Source: Holacanthus passer
Taxonomy: Eukaryota > Chordata > Actinopteri > Pomacanthidae
Reading direction: 5' to 3'
DNA: 64,000 nucleotides
NCBI GenBank assembly: GCA_025331565.1
Contig: JAFREQ010000155.1
Location: 310,001 to 374,000 of the forward strand
The position numbers and the translations under genes are program-made. The notes under the pieces were generated by a model. The model saw only the letters and a list, made by a program, of their open reading frames with translations, made no database searches and had not been told where the DNA came from. Shown here one piece after another: positions 48,491 through 59,820 of the stretch; the stretch's first letter is position 1, and every line of letters begins with the position of its first letter.

Positions 48491-48807
48491 ACATCTCATG
48501 TAAGGACCTCTGCTCTCCTTCTGGTTGAAGTGTCTGATAGTGGAATTTCTTGTTTGAATCAATCTTGCTGCTTCAGGGTTTCTCATCTGTAACCACCTCC
48601 TCGATTCATGCAAGCATACACTCCTTAAGAGTCTCCACATCTGTAAACAGATTTTTCTTTTTGGCTAATATCCATGCCACTCGAATGCTGATGTAGCTCG
48701 CTCGATAAAAGGCTAAAAACAGGATGCTTTGCTCATAACATGTCGTTAGTCCTGAATCTTCTGCCAGCGAGTATTGAAGCCCATTGGGAAAGTGGAACAT
48801 ATTTAGT

Positions 48808-49018
48808 AAAGCTGCAATGATTAATTGATTAGCCAATTGAAAGAATATTAATCAGCAACTATTTTGATTATCGATTCATCGTTTCAGTTATTTTTTCAAG
48901 CTGAAATATCAAACATTTGCTGGCTCCAGCTTCCGAAATGTAAAGATTTGCTGCTTCCAAGGCGTCAATGACAATTGGAATATTTCTCAGTATTGAAAAT
49001 AATCATTAGTTGCAGCCA
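48808..49018 (+). repeat. Teleost dispersed repeat (GCTGCAATGATTAATTGATT), copy 3
   Basis: It begins AAAGCTGCAATGATTAATTG, contains TTTTGATTATCGATTCATCG, and ends AATAATCATTAGTTGCAGCC, an inverted version of its start. Both terminal motifs of the repeat are present, so this is a short but nearly complete copy. Confidence 0.7.
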
Positions 49019-49127
49019 GAATCAATGTTTAAAGCAATGATTACTCAAAGTACCAACACAAACTACCTCGGGCTGGACTCTGCTCCCGCGTCGTTCTGCT
49101 GTGGTCCATCCAAATCCTCGATTGCCA

Positions 49128-49345
49128 GCACAGGTTAATCATAATGAATGTGAACTTAATGCCACTTTTATTGTATCTTTAGCTGCCTGTGTAACTGAAG
49201 TAGCCTCTGAGGAGTTCACAGAGACTGAGCACTGTCTCCCACAGATATTTCCATGAATGTTTTCCAAGCTATTCAGTGTCTTAGTTCTGGGCAGGTGGTG
49301 TTCATTTTTATGTGAATCAGTCGCTCTGTTAACTGTGGTATTCAT
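49128..49345 (+). repeat. Unnamed repeat shared with 43345-43500, copy B
   Basis: CCAGCACAGGTTAATCATAA, GCCTGTGTAACTGAAG, CACTGTCTCCCACAGATATT and TTTTCCAAGCTATTCAGTGT correspond in order to copy A. This copy is longer by about 60 bp in the middle. Confidence 0.5.
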
Positions 49346-51066
49346 GTGTTTAAAGTTTTATTGTGAACAGTCATTATTAAATTAGAGGCTGTAATAGCGC
49401 TGGTGTTTCATCCTGCCTTGAAGAGCAAATTAAAAAAAACAAACAAAAAAAAAACATAAAATGATTTGTTAATTAGGGTTTCAAGTCTGAGTCTTAGCCT
49501 GACATGATGGTCTGTTTCAGTTGCTTTTACATCCTGCCAATAGTAAGACGCCAGAGAAAACAATGAGTAATTGTATGATTTTGGCACAAAAATGCAGCTA
49601 TTCAAAGACACTGAAGATTCACAATAACAGTTATTGGCAATCAAACTCCTACTGGTAGAATCCCAGTATCCTGCACTTATTTGTATTATTGCTTCATTCG
49701 CTTCATTCACACCACAGAGGTAATTGATCATCGTGCCATGTCTTGTTTTCACTGCCTCTTGCATGGATGGTGTCTGACATTAAAATCCTTGAGATATTCA
49801 GCAGCGTCTCTCCCTCTGTGTGCATACAGTATCTGCCGTCTCTGTCTGTTGCACCCTCTCCCCGGCCCCGAGCAATCAATCACCACTTAGCCGGGCCACA
49901 CCACGCTGAGCGCTCCAGCGAAATAATGAGTATACAGTAGCTGAATATTTCATACGGCCCGCCCCATCCATCCCCACTTTGTTTGCATCTAGAGATCCAG
50001 GACCCTTGCTAGTTAAGGTCTGATTGCCGCGATGTTCGTCTTTTATGGGGAGATCCGGTAATTGGGCTCGTTCAAGTGGCCCTGTTGATTTCCTTCTTCT
50101 TTTATGTGTAGTTATTCATCACAGTGAAATTGAGATAGTCCCAGTGCGCTCAATGAACGCATGACCGACAAGTACTGTAGTCTTTTCATGAAGTACATTG
50201 ATGAGGTGAACGGGGATAAAAGCCATTATCCCTTATTCATAACTGTAACATACTGTCATGGAGGACATGTTGAGTTGAAGAAGTATTTCAAAGGGTCATA
50301 TCAGTGGTTTGCACGGTGCCGCACACACTCATCGCTGCTGACGACGATATGTTCAGATTTTCGGTCAGTTGTCATTGCAATGCAAGCCCATAATGTCTCC
50401 TCCATCTTTCTGACGTGGCCGACTAATGACGGATAATTTTACATGAGACAAATGTAATTTCAGGTTGTCTGTCTAATGAGATGATTGACATCCCATTTGT
50501 ACACCTGATATGACGCGTGCACCATTAGCCGCTCTTCCAAACTGGTCCGATGCGATCTGGCTTTGTGGAGCTGGAAATGAACTTGCAGACACCTTCAGCT
50601 CAGTGTTTTGACAACATTATGTTTGTGTGAAAGCTGTGAAGCAATAACTGTTTTAACAAGACTACATAAGGCATGTTAGCGTGTGACTTTATTATTTGAA
50701 GCAAGTACAAGACTTTTCAAAGGAATTATTGGATATTTCTTGCCAGGAGTAAGATGAATGGGTCTTTTAGCCGACAGCCAGCAGGTTCATAAAGCTTCAG
50801 ACCAAGACTGGAAACAAGGAAAACAACTGACTGATTAACACATCATCTTATTTTTTTAATGTGTAAAAATGAAATGTACAACTGAGGCTAATGTATTTGG
50901 TGAAAAATTGTTGTCGAGATTTCAGTGTTTGACTTTTGGTTTGTCTGTTTGTGTAGCTCATGTATGCAAAGGTTTTCAGCAATCACTCAGATTTTAGTTG
51001 AGTCAGAGTTTTTCGGGCACAACGCCAAGGACAGTTTCCAAAATACTGGAGGTGATGATGAGGTTT
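49346..51066. other. Intronic sequence, no gene
   Basis: A-rich runs at 49431-49455. Nothing else recognised. The open frame 50161-50436 has no known resemblance. Confidence 0.4.
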
Positions 51067-51103
51067 ACCACCTTCATTCCTAAGAGAGAGGAATGAAGGT
51101 GGT
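51067..51103. repeat. Perfect 15-bp hairpin
   Basis: ACCACCTTCATTCCT (51067-51081) is exactly complementary to 51089-51103, with a 7-nt loop AAGAGAG. A few extra G-C and G-U pairs are possible outside the stem after two mismatches. It could be a structured RNA in the dpp6 pre-mRNA, a small-RNA precursor, or the relic of a local inverted duplication. Confidence 0.85.
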
Positions 51104-52790
51104 TTGCTACTTGCATTTAAAAGTAGGGATCACTTTGAAATATGGACTCGCTGGTACATTCATAAATGTTAGAGATTTGAGTGAGTCTCAGTAAAGTTTA
51201 CATTCATGACCCACTTTGTCAAAAAATAGAAGGAATGTCAAATGTAAATTTGTCCGTCTCTCACATTAAACTCATTGCTGTTGTCGGAGTGTCCTCGAAT
51301 GCTCCCGCACACCAGTGCAAGTTTTCTTTCTCACAACTAAATTACCACATAACCTTGACAAATAAAATAAAGGTGAAGAAACATTCGGAGTGATGGATTA
51401 CCCATCTCACGCATGTTTCAAGTCTCTGCGAGTTGATTTTCTCACAGTGGACTGAAATTAATGGAAACTGCCTGGAAGGAAGAAAATTAATCTAAGAGCA
51501 TATGTTATAGTTTGGAAAGTGGACAGCAATAACTGTATATGCAATTTGGAGTTAATGAAGTAAAACATCCAAACCACCCATATGGATCCTTAAGCTTGAG
51601 CGCAGTCGAGATGTGGGTCGTGCAGAAGGTGCTGCAAGTCAAAATCAGGATGACGTCGCTAATGTTTTGTCCTTTCAGCCTGGTGTAACGAGGTCTGTTT
51701 TTGAAGAGGAAGTCTTCTGACAGAGGTCTGGACAAGCGGATGATGAACATGATAAATGGACGGCATTGTAATTAGAGCCTAATTTGGCAGGTTGTTGTAT
51801 TTTAAAGTGGGGAAGTAAATCTGCATGTACAGTAAATACAGTGTGAATATACTGACGTGTCATAAATACAGCTTTTCTTCCTGTAATTATTCCAACCAGC
51901 AAAGCGATGAGGGCCTTTCTTCTCATGAAGGAACTCTGTGTTGGTGCTCGGCATTAATGATGATTTCCCTCAGTAACACTCGTTAGGACTCTGACATGAT
52001 AAGCTGGTTTCCACCACTTACTCATGGCATTGAGTGTAATTGCATTTCACAGGCAGTCTGTGTGTGCAGAATGAGCAAGCGGACGACTCAATGACTCAAT
52101 TTGTCTGAAATCACTACATCCCACTACATCAATACGCTATTTATCATTGTCGTGTGTATGTAGAGATGTTTCAGATTTTTCTCCTCAGATATATACCAGT
52201 GATAAGCTTTGTAAAATGTTGAGGGAATCTGAAGGACTATGTGTTTTTCTTCAGTTATAGTCTGTGAAAAAGGTAAACATGAGGACTCTTTAGGTGAGTG
52301 ATGGAGGGAGGCAAAACGAGAGAGAGCGACTGACAGACAGAGGGGCAGATGGAAAGAGGAAAAAAAACACGCAATGCCAATTTTTTGACTTTCAAATTGG
52401 ACCACCCACTCCAACGTGATGAGGGAGTTTGGAAGCCTATTAAAGACTAAGCTCACGAAAACAATTCATCCAAATTTCTGCCAAGATTAGCCGCATTCTG
52501 TGAGACTGGGCAAATAAACATCTTTCTCGCTTGGACTCCGACTCGAATCTGTGGCAGCTAAAGGTGGAAAAATCGGCAGTGAAGGCGCAGACGTGACAGA
52601 GCGTAGATGAAAAATCATCCTGTCATGAATTTGCACATGGAAATCTTCCAGCTGGGTGAACGTTTGACATTCACCTTCAAATGACATTCAGCTTCGCTAC
52701 CATTTCCTGACTTTCCTAAAACGAGGCTCTTTCGTTTGTGGCTTTCACTATCAAATATTTAAATTAGCATTGACATCTGTCACAGTTAGT
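51104..52790. other. Intronic sequence, no gene
   Basis: No exon or repeat family recognised on either strand. Confidence 0.4.
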
Positions 52791-52794
52791 CATT

Positions 52795-53015
52795 TGATCT
52801 CAAAGTGGCGAAATAGAAACAGTGAAAAATGCTCATCGCAAATTCCCAGAGCCCAGAGTGACGTCTTCAGATGCCTTCTTTTGATGAACCAACAGCTTGA
52901 AGATATGAAGTTGGGACATATCGTGAAGTTGGGATCATATAAATCAGAGAAAAGCAGCAAATCCACACATTTGAAAAGCAAAAACCGATGATCGATTAAT
53001 TTCGACTCAACAAAT
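52795..53015 (+). repeat. Teleost dispersed repeat (GCTGCAACTAAC family), copy 4
   Basis: The internal part of the repeat is preserved: AGTGAAAAATGCTCATCGCA, TTCCCAGAGCCCAGAGTGAC and GTCTTCAGATGCCTTCTTTT. It ends with CCGATGATCGATTAATTTCG. Confidence 0.65.
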
Positions 53016-55299
53016 GGCTCCAGTTTCATTTTGTGCATCAGTGGATGATTTGACATTTATTCTCATATTTGCATTTTTCCTCATTCTGAAATGAGCCACA
53101 GCAGAATGCACTTGACAGAAATCACAGAATATCTTCTATCAATGAATTTATATAAGAAATTTGTTACCGCAAGAATTATTAGCTTTTTAAACTAATTTAC
53201 GATGATGAGATAATCTGTCTGAAAAGAACATATTGGATGTAAATATGCGGCACCTTTTTAAGCACTTAGAGACACTAACCAGTTGAAAAAGATCCAAAGC
53301 TTTGCTCTGTGTTTTCTGCTATAGGAGTGTCTTCATGTTCAGCCTATAGGAGTGTTTTCTCTCCGCCTTTTGCCATCAGGCAATCTATGATTAATCTGTG
53401 CCATTTGATTCCTGGCAGAGGAAGTTGGGGAAACTGCCGGCTAGAATTCTGGGTAATGATGTACAACTCAGTCTGACAGGGTTCTTAGCTTCTCTTCTCC
53501 AGCCTCCATGCAGCATGCAGGGGGATGTGGGGGGGCGGGCTCGGTCGTACACAGGGAATTCAATTAGCCTTTTTTCGAGTGCGCTCTCGGAGTCTTGTCC
53601 ATCTTGTAAGTAAGCAGCTTCTGTTACAACCGTGGCATCAGACAGATGCCCGGCCTCCCTCTTCTGCACTGTTGTTGTACTCCCTGTCGTGTGGCAGAGG
53701 TGCCATAGGCAGTTCCCCGGTTAGAGTGGCTGTCTAATGAGATCATTAAAGCCAGCCAGACAGAAAATGAAAAAGCACCTGTTGTAGGGGGAATGTTGTG
53801 TATTCCCTAAACATTACAAGAATATTACCTCACAGTGCATTGGGAGCACGCTCTGCACTGCTAAATTAACTTTTGTGCATCCACGCCTTGTGCAGCTGCT
53901 ATATTATTAATTATGATATGGATGTTAGGGATTCATTTGAATTAATTGGAGGCCTCTTGAATGCCTCACGGACCTCCATTTTCGCCACACGTTTGATGTA
54001 GCACTAAGGGCACAATCATGCCGTGCATATTTGAAACAGTTGTTTTTCTCCAGAGAATTTTAGTTTGATTTCTTCAGACAATGAAAACAACAAAAAAGGA
54101 TTCGGACGACTTCCAAGTCAGCTGTGATGTGCTTCATTAAGAGAGCGAACATAATCCCCAAAACAACAACGGTAAAAATGCAAGGTTTGATGGGTGTAAG
54201 CAGACAAACATTTTGCATCTGATAGCCAGCAGTTACTCACGCTCGCAAAGGCTGGAGTAATGAAACGAAACGAGGGAGAGCGCAGAGTCAAGATGAGGTG
54301 AAATGTCTCCTCAATGCAGGCAGATACATTTCTTTCAAGATTTATTATGACCCCCCCCCCCCTCGCTGCCAGAGTCAGTAGCTTTGCAGGGTTGAGGTTG
54401 AGGTTATCAAAACCTATCTGGTGCATAAAGCTGCTACAGTGAGTCTGTGCAACTTTGCTTTACAGAACCTGCATGATTTATTGTAAGACAACAAAAATAG
54501 GTGAACAAAGTGATTTTGTAAGTTTATGCTAGATTCTGAACTGATGAAATTAAAGACAGGTATCAACATTTCTTAGCTGCCTTTTTCATACATATATGAG
54601 CAAGTGTTATAAAGTTTATTGCATGGTGCTGCAGCTCCAGCAGTCGAGTGTCTCCACTGTAAATTAGAGGCAGATCCGGTGAACCTCGGCCGTACACACT
54701 GCGCCGTAGTGTCTCATATAGGCCACTCAGTGAAGCTGAATTAATGGATTACAGTAGCATCCTGGGTTCGTTTGCCAGTCCCCACTGATTGGGCAGATGC
54801 TCACTGGCAGGTGTCCACCCCAGCAGTACAGTACGGGACAAGTGGCACACTGGTGCATCCTTACACCGACCTCGATACAGGACAAAAAGTGTAGAACAGG
54901 ATGGAAGATTTACAGTGGCTGTGTTATGGCTGAATGGACCAACCAACATTTCTCTACTGATGTCAAGAAGCATTTTGGTAAAAGCTTCCCTCACTTTAAA
55001 TCAAGCTTTATGGGTGGCCAGTGGGCACTTTTCTCCTCAAATGATGCAGGCAAGTGGCTTTCTTCTCTTGACTGCCCCACCGAGGAGCTTTGCTTTGGAA
55101 AACAGTCAATTCAGGAAATAAGCGCCCCTTTGACCTCATCAGCTCGATCCCTCCGGCTGCTCGTGTGCATCAACTTTCACACTTTCATCAGACGTTTCTG
55201 CAGAACTGTTTTCTTAAATTGCTGGTCATGCAGTTAGAAAAGTGTTTTGAATGATTTATCTAAAATTATATATCAGTATGTCATTAGTTGTGATTGTCT
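53016..55299. other. Intronic sequence, no gene
   Basis: Contains a C12 run at 54351-54362, a short direct duplication of TATAGGAGTGT near 53322 and 53345, and an octamer at 53067-53074. The frame at 54797-55237 (146 residues) resembles nothing I know and is not bounded by splice signals. Confidence 0.4.
54351..54362. repeat. Poly(C) run of 12
   Basis: Uninterrupted C homopolymer. Confidence 0.95.
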
Positions 55300-55515
55300 G
55301 ACCCATTTTTTAAAGCTGCTTTCATAGATTTTTGTTGTCCACTTGGGGGCAGCACAACAAGCACAACATAAGATTGTCATGGTCTATTTACAACAGCAAG
55401 ACCAATAATCACTCTGTTTTTATCACTGTTGGCTCCTGAGGGAAATATCTGGCTCTATAGCTGCTAAATGCTCCATTATGTTCACCAGATAGTTGCTTAC
55501 ATCAGTTGTTTGGTG
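55300..55515 (+). repeat. Teleost dispersed repeat (CTGCTAAATGCTCC type)
   Basis: CCACTTGGGGGCAGCACAAC, GGAAATATCTGGCTCTATAG, CTGCTAAATGCTCCATTATG and TTCACCAGATAGTTGCTTAC follow the order of a common fish repeat. The CTCF-like match at 55339-55352 lies inside it. Confidence 0.6.
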
Positions 55516-58380
55516 CTGACAAAGGACAGTAAAGTAGTGAAGGTTCTCGGTCATCCAGATCATGTTGTTCAAATAGGAGTTGAATCAAAGGCAGCTGGAC
55601 TTGGTTTGTTTGAAAAAGACAGTAAAGTAACTGCAACAGTAAAGTTGTGGCATTAAAAGCAAAATGTCTGGCTGAGAGATGTTAAAAAGCTCCTCAGGTC
55701 TGAAGAGAACTGCAGTTGTTGAGTAATAATTCTCTGTTTGTGTCCTCTTTCTTATTACACATTATTTTGATCCATTGTTACAATGAAAATACTGATTTTT
55801 AACTGTAAATGGCAACTTGACATGAGATAAAAAAGTCTTGTTTTTGTAGACGTGTCCTCCAGGGTGTGGTCAGTACACAACGATGTCATGAAGCTGGGTG
55901 TAGGTAGGTACAACAGAGATCTAACCTCGCCCACCTGTGATGCTGCTTTAGATAAGAGAGGGAACTCCTCTTCAGCCTTCTGCTAAAATATTCTGGAAAG
56001 AAATTGATTTTAAGTCATTGTCTCCAGCTCTGGTTTGCATTTATTGGGTAAAAAAAAAAAAAAAAGGTCTCTCTGACTCGAGTCTTTGTCCATGTCCGTC
56101 TTGTCTCTGTGATTATAAACTAAAGCCGGCCTCGGCTGCGTTTGTGTCAGTATGTATTGATTGTAAGGGAAATACCTGGAGTCTGACATGGCCAATTTGT
56201 CATGAACAGTAGAGGCGCACACCCAACGCCACTTTACAGGTCCAATTCATCACAGCGTATTGACTCGCCTCAGCCTCTTCCTGGCCATCAATTATAATCG
56301 TAGGTAAAGGCATCAGCGCCGTGCTCAGAAAACTCCTTTGTGTTTATCATACAGGGCACGACGGTAACTTTTTGAGGCACTTGTTCTTTGGACGAGTAAA
56401 TTTACCTTCACTTGTCCAGGCATGAAAGTCTCTTGTCCGATTGTGAATAACATATAAAATATATCATTTTATTGAAGGAAAGGTAGAATTACTCATGTTA
56501 AATTGCATTTTACATGTTAGTTTTTTCTCTGGCACTTGGTCGGAGCCTGAAGGAAGGAACACTGCCACCACTGTTCTTCTGAGGCAAAATGTTTACAAGC
56601 TGATGAGCCTTAATGTTGAGCTTTGGATGGTTTGAGAGCAGTTCGAGCTTCGAGTCATCTGTGTTTTCGAGCTCGACATTCAGCTCCGGGATCAAAGTGA
56701 CTGCATTGAGAGGCTGCAGCAGCAGGACTGGGCTTCTGCATGTACCACATCTCAGTCTGCATCGCCTCCTTTCTCCATCCTCTCGTCCTCTCTTAACCCC
56801 GTAAACACCATCAAATATTCTACATTTACCCTTTGACACTTTCAATGACAGCTCCTTCAAAGCGCACTTCTCGTCCACAAACCCGTGCCTTTTCATTTTT
56901 CCTGGCGAACAAGAGAGAAAAAGCTCCCGAGCAGATTGATAGATTTGGGCCATAATGAGAAGGCTCTGACTCGCGGGCTGTCAGGTGAGAGCGTGTCTCA
57001 GCGCCCCCTGGAGCCTCGGAAAGGTCAACGTGCCTCTTAATCAAACATCAGGCAGGCCATCCCCACTGTCAGCTGGACGTAGCTGCTCGCTCCCTGCTGA
57101 GTTTAAAGTTCACTCCCATCTGCTCTCTGAAACTTACCCAGAGCCACAAAATGGCATCCGTTATGCTCTCATAAAGCTGTCGCGAGGTGGGTTTGATAGT
57201 CGTTTACGGTGGGGCCTGGTGATGAAGAGGCTTTATGCTCTTAAAATGAGCCCATCTCAGCTACATGGGATAGTGCATGTCAGTGACGCTCGAGGGGGTT
57301 TTCTTTTTATTGACTTTCATAAGGTATACTTTATTTATAGGGCGTCATTAAAGCTGATTTTAATACTATGATGGCGTGAAGGGATCTCTTTAGCTCATCC
57401 CTTTGTTCTGAAACCATGAGAGGAGATTTTTATGCTGGGTACAATCTGTGTTTGGATGAAGAAGCATCTGGTTGCTTTTCTATTTCTTATCCAGGCATCA
57501 AAACATAAAAGGTAAAAGGTTTGTTCCTTTCATAAATATTGTTTCCAGGAGCCACGGTCCAAAAATGTTTTACAAGTGCGATGTGCCGTCTCGAACCAAA
57601 TAGCCACAGCCTCAGAGGTGGCGCTTTGAAAATCAAACCTGAAATGCCTGCCCGGGATTTATCTCAACAGCCTCGACCGAACACGTGGAACTCATTACTC
57701 ATTTATCTTTGGACACATTCTTCTCTGCCAGAGCAAACCTCCTCAAAGAGATTTTTGAAAATGAGTCCACTCCAGTTTCTAGCCGTTTCCAGATAGCGCG
57801 TTTAATATGAAGACGAGTCCTTCATCTACAAAGCCTTGGCCAGGAGGAATGATACATTACTATGAGGCCTAATCAAGTTTGGTGTGGCTCATTGGTCCTC
57901 CGTGGGCTGCAGCACACTCAAGCACCACTATTTTCCGAAGGCAAATTGGTCGTGGGGATGATGTCCCCCTAATGATTGTTTCTAATGTAAAGCTAATGTA
58001 CTGGTGATCAAAGCTTGCCTCTGGAATTTAAATAGTGTGTGTGTGCGTGTCTGTGTGTGTGAGGTGGAGAGAAGAGGAAGATAATTGCCTCTCAAAAAGT
58101 TTACAGGAAAGTAATTAGGAGGAAAAGTTAAAAATGCGTAGATGTGTGGAATATTAGCTGCCGTGATGACAATGAATGCATAGTTGGGAAAAAAGGAGCA
58201 TTTAACACTTCAGACAGTCTCAATATGAGCGAGTGGTAACGAGGTAACTGGCTAAAAAGGGACCAAATGAGATGATTTGTTTTTGTCTTCTGTTTTTGTC
58301 GATTGTAGATTTAACTTTAATGTCAACCTGCAACTCACCATTACATGTCAGTGTAGTAGGATGTTCAATAGGAGCAGCCA
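55516..58380. other. Intronic sequence, no gene
   Basis: A16 run at 56050-56065, TG-rich patch at 58036-58061 and a CTCF-like partial match on the minus strand at 57001-57014. The frames 56510-56953 (minus) and 56985-57371 (+) have no family resemblance. Confidence 0.4.
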
Positions 58381-58384
58381 ACCG

Positions 58385-58540
58385 TACATTATTGATAAAT
58401 CTACCAATTCATTTTGACAATTAATCAATTAATATAGTCTGCAAAATGTCCAAAAGTGGTGAACATTTCGATAACCTTTTAAGGTGACATCAGATGTTTT
58501 GTTCAGGTTGACATTTTTTCTTGATTTATTATTATTTTCA
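58385..58540 (+). repeat. Teleost dispersed repeat (GCTGCAACTAAC family), copy 5
   Basis: TTGATAAATCTACCAATTCA, GACAATTAATCAATTAATAT, AGTCTGCAAAATGTCCAAAA and then GTGGTGAACATTTCGATAAC correspond to the first half of the repeat. The ends are eroded. Confidence 0.55.
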
Positions 58541-59067
58541 TGAAATCAAACCACATCTTTTAGTTCATTTTTACTCATTTTTTAGCAATATCCAATCACA
58601 CTCTTTAATTAACTCTCAGTAGTAGTTAGTATTGTTGTGAGTCCACCGTTCCCACTCTGCATTAAAATCACCCACCTATGCTACAAAGTGTTCGCAGGAA
58701 ATGATGTAGCATGTTATCCAGCGTTAGTATTTGTAGTCGTATCTCACTGTTTACTGTTCACTTTTTGTTTTGTCAGATTAGTTGTATTAAGTTACTGCTA
58801 AAGCTAATCCAACATTTCCTGCTGTACTGTAAAATTCTTGTCACAACCACTTATATTTCCATGAAGAAAAGTAACTGATGTGAACGCGCTGATTCACATT
58901 TTATTTTGCAGAAATTTGCTCTGAAATCACAGAATATTTTAATGGCAACCTAATTTATGTGTTTTGTGTCTTTCTGAGTCAAAGTCGAAGTGACCAGTGC
59001 CAGGGACAGAAGCCATATTCCTCAGCTGGCGTTCTGGCTGCAGTAAAATGAGTCAATGCCAAGTCTC

Positions 59068-59157
59068 TCACTGTCTCTGTCTCTCTCTCTCAGTCTGTCT
59101 CTGGCTCTTGTCCTCATCTTGACCACTTCCTCTCTCTCTCTCTTCTGCTCCCCCCAG
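59068..59157. repeat. Pyrimidine-rich (CT)n low-complexity tract
   Basis: Several CTCTCT runs (59089-59110, 59131-59142) and a final CCCCCC. Single-strand bias, no other feature. Confidence 0.8.
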
Positions 59158-59348
59158 CCAGGATGGCCTTTGTAAATAACTGCTTTTACTCGTCTTGCTT
59201 CCCTGCTCTCAGCCTGCCATTACCGTACACCACTTTGCAAATGCTGCTCTGAGTTGTAGCATTAAAGAAAACCGCAAAATATCATGTGTATTAATACAGT
59301 CTAATCAGATTTGATGTGGCCACAATTAAATAGAAACACACCTTATAT

Positions 59349-59820
59349 ACACTATAAGGCCAAAAATATATGGACACTGTGGTCCACTTGTGTGCTGTTT
59401 CTCCTACCCTGCTTTTTCTAGTCAAGGTCTCTTAGTTCCTATCAAATGAAAGCTTAGTGCAGCTGCACACAATTATATTTTGGACCAAATCCTACAAAGT
59501 CAGGTCCTTAAAGAAATGGTTTCTTCCAGGCTGATGTGGCAGAACTTGACTGGCATGCACAGCACTGACCTCAGCCCCATCCAGCATGTTTGGGATGAAC
59601 TTAAATGCAAGTGAGGCCTTACGGCCCAACATCAGTGGCTGACCTCAGTGATGCTCTTGTGGGTGAACGGGAGCAGATCTGCAGCCAACGTCTTGTGCAA
59701 AGCCTGGAACCAGAAGAGTGGAGGCAGCAGATAAAGGCACATGGTTTTGGAAAGAAATGCTCAGCAATCACATATGGGTGTAATTTTAACATGCCCACAT
59801 AGTCTTGGCCATATAGTGAC
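59349..59820 (+). mobile_element. Internally deleted Tc1-like element with both ends
   Basis: The left end TACACTATAAGGCCAAAAAT is mirrored at the right end by CTTGGCCATATAGTGA on the opposite strand. This is the terminal motif of a common fish Tc1-like family. Between them, GAACTTGACTGGCATGCACA, GCACTGACCTCAGCCCCATC, CAGCATGTTTGGGATGAACT and AACATCAGTGGCTGACCTCA correspond to the DDE region of the transposase (W..SPDLNPIEHLWDEL). About 470 bp remains of an element normally over 1 kb, with stops and shifts. TA bases flank the left end as expected. Confidence 0.82.

Noticed and set aside
54797..55237. 146-codon + frame
   Set aside because: No family resemblance, no ATG in good context at its first codon and no flanking splice signals fitting an internal exon.
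55339..55352. CTCF-like CCACTTGGGGGCAG as an insulator
   Set aside because: It has one core mismatch and lies within a common dispersed repeat, so it is probably repeat sequence.
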